From: JBFLXB01 sp964570625
GTDB lineage: Bacteria > Nitrospirota > Nitrospiria > 2-01-FULL-66-17
Length of the DNA stretch: 64,000 nt
Assembly: GCA_964570625.1 (NCBI GenBank)
Contig: CAZMYW010000009.1
Coordinates: 1 to 64,000 of the forward strand
Reading direction: 5' to 3'
Each line of letters begins with the position of its first letter. The first letter of the stretch is position 1. Both the position numbers and the translations under genes were made by a program. The notes under the pieces are model-generated. The model was not told the DNA's origin. It did not search any database and saw only the letters and a program-made list of their open reading frames with translations. This document shows, piece by piece, positions 60,659-64,000 of the stretch.

Positions 60659-61339
60659 CTACTCAAACGCCCGATCGCGCCTTGGTCGACGCCGCACGAA
60701 CAGGTGGATGAGCGCCATGCCCGCCAGAAATCCTCCCACGTGGGCAAACCAGGCGACCCCGCCTCCGTCCTGCCCCAGACTCAAGGTGCCGTTGAAGAAC
60801 TGGAGAACGATCCAGAACCCCAACACCCACGCCGCGGGGATGTAGTCCATCCGCGTAAAGATGCCGAACGGAATCAGCGTCAGGACCCGCGCGTGGGGAA
60901 ACAGGAGCAGGTAGGCGCCCAACACTCCGGATATCGCCCCGCTGGCCCCAATCATGGGCACCAGCGAGTCGGGAGCCGTGATGGCGTGTGCGTAGGCGGC
61001 AGCCACTCCGCACAGCAGGTAAAAGACGATGAACCGGCCGTGGCCCATGACATCTTCGATGTTGTTGCCGAAGATCCACAGGTACAACATGTTTCCGCCG
61101 ATGTGCATGATCCCCCCGTGGAGGAACATCGACGTGAACAACGTGAGCGTGGCGGGAACCGGTGAACCTGACTCACCTCCGAACAGCGCGCTCGGCACCG
61201 CGCCGAAGACGCCGACAAACGCGTCCCCCTGTCGCCCGAGCGACAGTTGATAGATAAACGCGAACACGTTGACCGCAATCACCCCCACCGTGACCACGGG
61301 CGTGATCGTCGTGGGATTATCGTCACGGATGGGAATCAT
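60659..61339 (-). CDS. Rhomboid family intramembrane serine protease
   Basis: A 226-residue inner-membrane protease with six or seven helices. Catalytic Ser133 (GASGAISG) and His200 (WFAHVGGFLAG) form the dyad; the oxyanion Asn is in HIGGNMLYLW. The loop-1 WR motif of GlpG is not evident, which is common in the shorter bacterial type. It lies 42 bp downstream of gpmI on the same strand. Confidence 0.95.
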   Translation of the reverse strand: MIPIRDDNPTTITPVVTVGVIAVNVFAFIYQLSLGRQGDAFVGVFGAVPSALFGGESGSPVPATLTLFTSMFLHGGIMHIGGNMLYLWIFGNNIEDVMGHGRFIVFYLLCGVAAAYAHAITAPDSLVPMIGASGAISGVLGAYLLLFPHARVLTLIPFGIFTRMDYIPAAWVLGFWIVLQFFNGTLSLGQDGGGVAWFAHVGGFLAGMALIHLFVRRRPRRDRAFE

Positions 61340-61381
61340 CGGAGTGGTCGCGTGGGGCTCAGTACACCCACCGGTCGTCCG

Positions 61382-62968
61382 CTACGCGCGGCGAAAATCG
61401 ACCAGTGACCGGCCGGTCATTTCGGCGGGTTGGGGAATACCCATCAGCGCCAGCAGCGTGGGCGCCACGTCCGCAAAGATCCCGCGGGGCCTCACCTGAG
61501 GTCGACTCGCCGCACGCACACTCAATCGCGAATCGATCAGAATGCAGGGCACGGGGTTGGTGGTGTGCGCGGTATGCGGCCCCCCCGCCTCATCGAACAT
61601 TTGTTCCAGGTTGCCGTGGTCAGCCGTGAGGACCACGGCCCCGCCTTGGGCCAGCACCGCGGTGACGACCCGCTCCAGGCAGGTATCGATCACCCGAACC
61701 GCTTCGATCGCGGCGTCCAGCTTGCCGGTGTGGCCGATCATATCCGGATTGGCGTAGTTAATGAGAATGAAATCGTACGCGCGGGAGGCCACGTTGGCGA
61801 CGACCGTGTCCGTGACCTCGGCCGCCGACATCGCGGGCCGCTGGTCATAGGTCGCCACGTCCCGCGGCGACGGAATCAGCACCCGGTCTTCGCCCGGAGC
61901 GACGGTCTCCACCCCGCCGTTGAAAAAGTACGTCACATGCGCGTACTTCTCGGTTTCCGCGATCCGCAGTTGTTTCAGCCCCAGATCACTGAGGACATCC
62001 CCCAGAATGCGCGTCAGGCGCACCGGCTCGTAGGCGGCCGGGACAGCCAGTCGGTCATCGTACCGCGTCAGCCCCGCGAACTCGGCAAACCGCACCCGGT
62101 CGGTGCGGGTGAATCCGTCAAAATCTTCGGAGGTCAACGCCGCCGTCAATTGCCTGGCGCGATCGGCCCGAAAATTGAAAAAGATCGCGCTGTCCCCGTC
62201 CCGCATCGCAGCGACCGGGCGACCGTTGTCCATCAAGACGATCGGCACCACGAATTCGTCCATGACGCCCTGCTGGTAACTCTGTTCAACCGCGCCTACC
62301 ACTTCCTTGGCTTCGACCCCTTGCCCGGCCACGACGGCGTCATAGGCCTTCTTCACTCGATCCCACCGCTTGTCCCGATCCATCGCATAGTAGCGGCCGG
62401 ACACGGTCGCCAGGCGGCCCACACCTTCCGCGAGCAGCCGCGCCTCCAGCGCTCGGAGGTAGTGCAGGCCGCTCTGCGGCGGCGTGTCGCGTCCGTCGAG
62501 AAACGCGTGCACCGCAACGCGGCGCGCGCCGCGTTGTTTGGCCATGGCGAGTAACGTGAATAGGTGGTCGATGTGACTGTGGACGCCGCCGTCCGACAGC
62601 AGCCCCACCAGGTGGAGCGTGGCGCCCGGAGCCACTGCCGCGTCCACGGCCCGGCACAATACGGGATTGGCGGCGAACGACCCATCGGCGACGCTGCGAT
62701 TGATCCGGGTGAAATCCTGGTACACCACGCGGCCCGCTCCCAAATTGAGGTGGCCGACTTCGGAATTGCCCATCTGTTCGTCGGGAAGGCCGACCGATTC
62801 GCCGGAGGCCGTCAACTCGAGCGAGGCGTAGTCGCGCAGCAAGCCATGATAAAATGGGGCGCCGGCCAACGCGATGGCGTTCCCTTCACGTTCCCGCCGA
62901 ATCCCCCATCCGTCCAGCACGATCAGGACCACGGGGCGCGGCCGCTGGAAAACCGTCGGCGCTACCAC
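61382..62968 (-). CDS. gpmI: 2,3-bisphosphoglycerate-independent phosphoglycerate mutase
   Basis: A 528-residue Mn-dependent glycolytic enzyme interconverting 3- and 2-phosphoglycerate. Metal ligand Asp19 (LDGWG) and the phosphorylated Ser69 (QMGNSEVGHLN) are present. So are HAFLDGRDTPP, SGRYYAMDRDKRWDR, FNFRADRARQ and the ADHGN motif with its metal ligands. The GTG start overlaps the lapB stop; 62968 gives the family length, while a start further upstream would lie within lapB. Confidence 0.96.
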   Translation of the reverse strand: MVAPTVFQRPRPVVLIVLDGWGIRREREGNAIALAGAPFYHGLLRDYASLELTASGESVGLPDEQMGNSEVGHLNLGAGRVVYQDFTRINRSVADGSFAANPVLCRAVDAAVAPGATLHLVGLLSDGGVHSHIDHLFTLLAMAKQRGARRVAVHAFLDGRDTPPQSGLHYLRALEARLLAEGVGRLATVSGRYYAMDRDKRWDRVKKAYDAVVAGQGVEAKEVVGAVEQSYQQGVMDEFVVPIVLMDNGRPVAAMRDGDSAIFFNFRADRARQLTAALTSEDFDGFTRTDRVRFAEFAGLTRYDDRLAVPAAYEPVRLTRILGDVLSDLGLKQLRIAETEKYAHVTYFFNGGVETVAPGEDRVLIPSPRDVATYDQRPAMSAAEVTDTVVANVASRAYDFILINYANPDMIGHTGKLDAAIEAVRVIDTCLERVVTAVLAQGGAVVLTADHGNLEQMFDEAGGPHTAHTTNPVPCILIDSRLSVRAASRPQVRPRGIFADVAPTLLALMGIPQPAEMTGRSLVDFRRA

Positions 62969-64000
62969 GGCACGACGCGGGGGACCGCCCCATCGGTCAG
63001 CTGCTTGACGACGATGGGCGAGGCGGACAACGTGTTCCACGCCTTGCAGCGCGGACACCGGCCCGAGTACCGTGGGGAGTGGTAGTCGCAGGCCGGGCAG
63101 TAATAGGGCACGATCACGCGTTTCTTCAACCCCAGCGCGCGCTTGAACTCTTCGATCGCGAGCGCCTCGTTCCCCTGACGTTGCGCCAAGTTTCCAAGCA
63201 ACCGGTGCAAATCGGGAAAGTGCTCGTCGCTGGCGTCGATCTCCGCGAGGATCTCCTGGGCTTCGTCGAGCATCTCGAGCCGATAATAGGCCTTGCCGAG
63301 GTAAAACCGCAGCGCGTGGTTCTCGGGGGTTTTGCGGACCGCCTCGTGGTACAAGCGAAGGATCTGCTCCGGCTCGCCCAAGTCGATGTAGAGGTCTTCC
63401 AGTCGGTGCAAGAGGATGAGTTCACCGACGGCCGCATACGCTTTTTCGTACAGCGATGCCGCGTCGTGAGGGCGCCCTTCCTGGAGGATCAACTCGCCCC
63501 ACCCGACGTAGGCGGGGACAAATTGTTTGTCCAGCTTGACCACGCCGCGAAACCCGCGCCGCGCGCGATCGCGGTCGCCCTTGGCCATCCACATCCGCGC
63601 CAACTCGTATTTGATTCCGCAGAACATCCGTCGTGCCGCGTCGAGTTCGGCCGGCGCACGGGCCGCCTTGAAGATGCGTTCCTGCAAGCCATGTGCGTCC
63701 TCCCACCGCTCGACGCGCACGTACGCGTCCCGCAGGCGGGCCAGCACCATCGGGTTGGTCTCATCGGTCTTGAGCAGATCCCGATACAACTGCACCGCTT
63801 CGTCTCGTCGCTCCGCGTCCTCCAGATCTTTGCCCAATGCGAGCGCGACTTCCAAATTCTGATCGTCGGCGGCGCGCGCTCGCCGGTGCAGCCGAATCGC
63901 GTCCGCCGACTCTCCATTTTGCTGCTTGATGGTGCCCAGCGCCAACAACGCCGGCACATAGTGGGGATTGATGTCCAGCAAACGGCTCAAATGGGATACG
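62962..64000 (-). CDS. lapB: LapB (YciM)-type TPR protein, 5' end beyond window
   Basis: At least 345 residues and open to the window edge. About eight TPR units (for example LALGTIKQQNGESADAIRLH) are followed by a C-terminal rubredoxin-type zinc ribbon, CPACDYHSPRYSGRCPRC, the LapB/YciM signature. In Escherichia coli LapB tunes LPS synthesis by presenting LpxC to FtsH. The N-terminal membrane helix would lie outside the window. Overlaps gpmI by 7 bp. Confidence 0.92.
   Translation of the reverse strand, partial: VSHLSRLLDINPHYVPALLALGTIKQQNGESADAIRLHRRARAADDQNLEVALALGKDLEDAERRDEAVQLYRDLLKTDETNPMVLARLRDAYVRVERWEDAHGLQERIFKAARAPAELDAARRMFCGIKYELARMWMAKGDRDRARRGFRGVVKLDKQFVPAYVGWGELILQEGRPHDAASLYEKAYAAVGELILLHRLEDLYIDLGEPEQILRLYHEAVRKTPENHALRFYLGKAYYRLEMLDEAQEILAEIDASDEHFPDLHRLLGNLAQRQGNEALAIEEFKRALGLKKRVIVPYYCPACDYHSPRYSGRCPRCKAWNTLSASPIVVKQLTDGAVPRVVPW

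Noticed and set aside
62969..63058. Longer N-terminus for phosphoglycerate mutase
   Set aside because: The extra 30 residues are the out-of-frame translation of the lapB zinc-ribbon region; the GTG at 62968 gives the normal family start.

Overview
The window is a visibly GC-rich bacterial chromosome segment from a diderm. The envelope type is shown by a complete type II secretion system (T2SS) operon, a LapB-type lipopolysaccharide regulator, a periplasmic di-heme cytochrome and several lipoprotein or Sec signal peptides. The mix of a GspN-containing T2SS, Ku/LigD end joining, a family 5 uracil-DNA glycosylase and many dispersed palindromic repeats would fit a Nitrospirota- or Methylomirabilota-like lineage. 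That placement is inference only; there is no rRNA here. No prophage, transposase, CRISPR array or replication origin was seen.

Layout. 1-6.9 kb: tRNA-Ser, a lipoprotein, tRNA-Arg, a REC-GGDEF diguanylate cyclase, Mrp, an NRAMP-like membrane protein, a DUF255 thioredoxin-fold protein, and a small gene coupled to clpS. 7-13.5 kb (minus strand): an unknown HTH-tailed protein, DUF3422, a periplasmic protein, larE and an inactive/active M16 peptidase pair. 13.6-18.5 kb: a zinc-ribbon protein, a Rieske protein, a flavoprotein, a polyprenyl-phosphate mannose synthase-like GT2 and a TMTC-like TPR membrane protein. 18.5-23.3 kb: small membrane proteins, a methyltransferase, a lytic transglycosylase and a di-heme peroxidase-like lipoprotein. 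23.5-28.5 kb: NHEJ locus, with a MerR-TPR protein coupled to Ku, divergent LigD, then DUF72. 28.5-33.3 kb: a nucleotidyltransferase-fold gene with a perfect palindrome at its start codon, a low-GC patch, an ABC exporter pair, and queF. 33.3-36.8 kb: two tandem near-identical radical SAM proteins. 36.9-47.2 kb: RecQ, citrate synthase, a histone H1-like/EF-Tu-domain-2 fusion, a PilZ protein, a GyrA-like protein lacking its catalytic tyrosine, UDG and a GH63-type glucosidase. 47.4-60.5 kb: a T2SS operon gspC-D-E-F-G-H-I-J-N-L-M-K (minus strand) with a consensus promoter, trailed by DUF4262 and FHA genes. 60.7-64 kb: rhomboid protease, gpmI and lapB (cut by the window end).

The most unusual signals are repeats that behave selectively. 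(1) A 60-bp unit (20 codons) is arrayed in frame at the 5' ends of gspJ and gspG, with one copy in gspI. A different dispersed repeat sits in the same place in gspH. All lie upstream of the prepilin peptidase cleavage motif, so the pseudopilins have leaders of about 33-79 residues that should be cut off. (2) A 121-bp element with 16-19 bp terminal inverted repeats occurs four times at exactly 121 bp, plus one partial copy. Every copy begins 0-6 bp after the stop codon of the preceding gene, always in the same orientation to that gene. (3) A GyrA-like protein has lost the active-site Tyr and the QYHPHGD motif. (4) An H1-like tail is fused to a translation-factor barrel and flanked by two copies of the 121-bp element.
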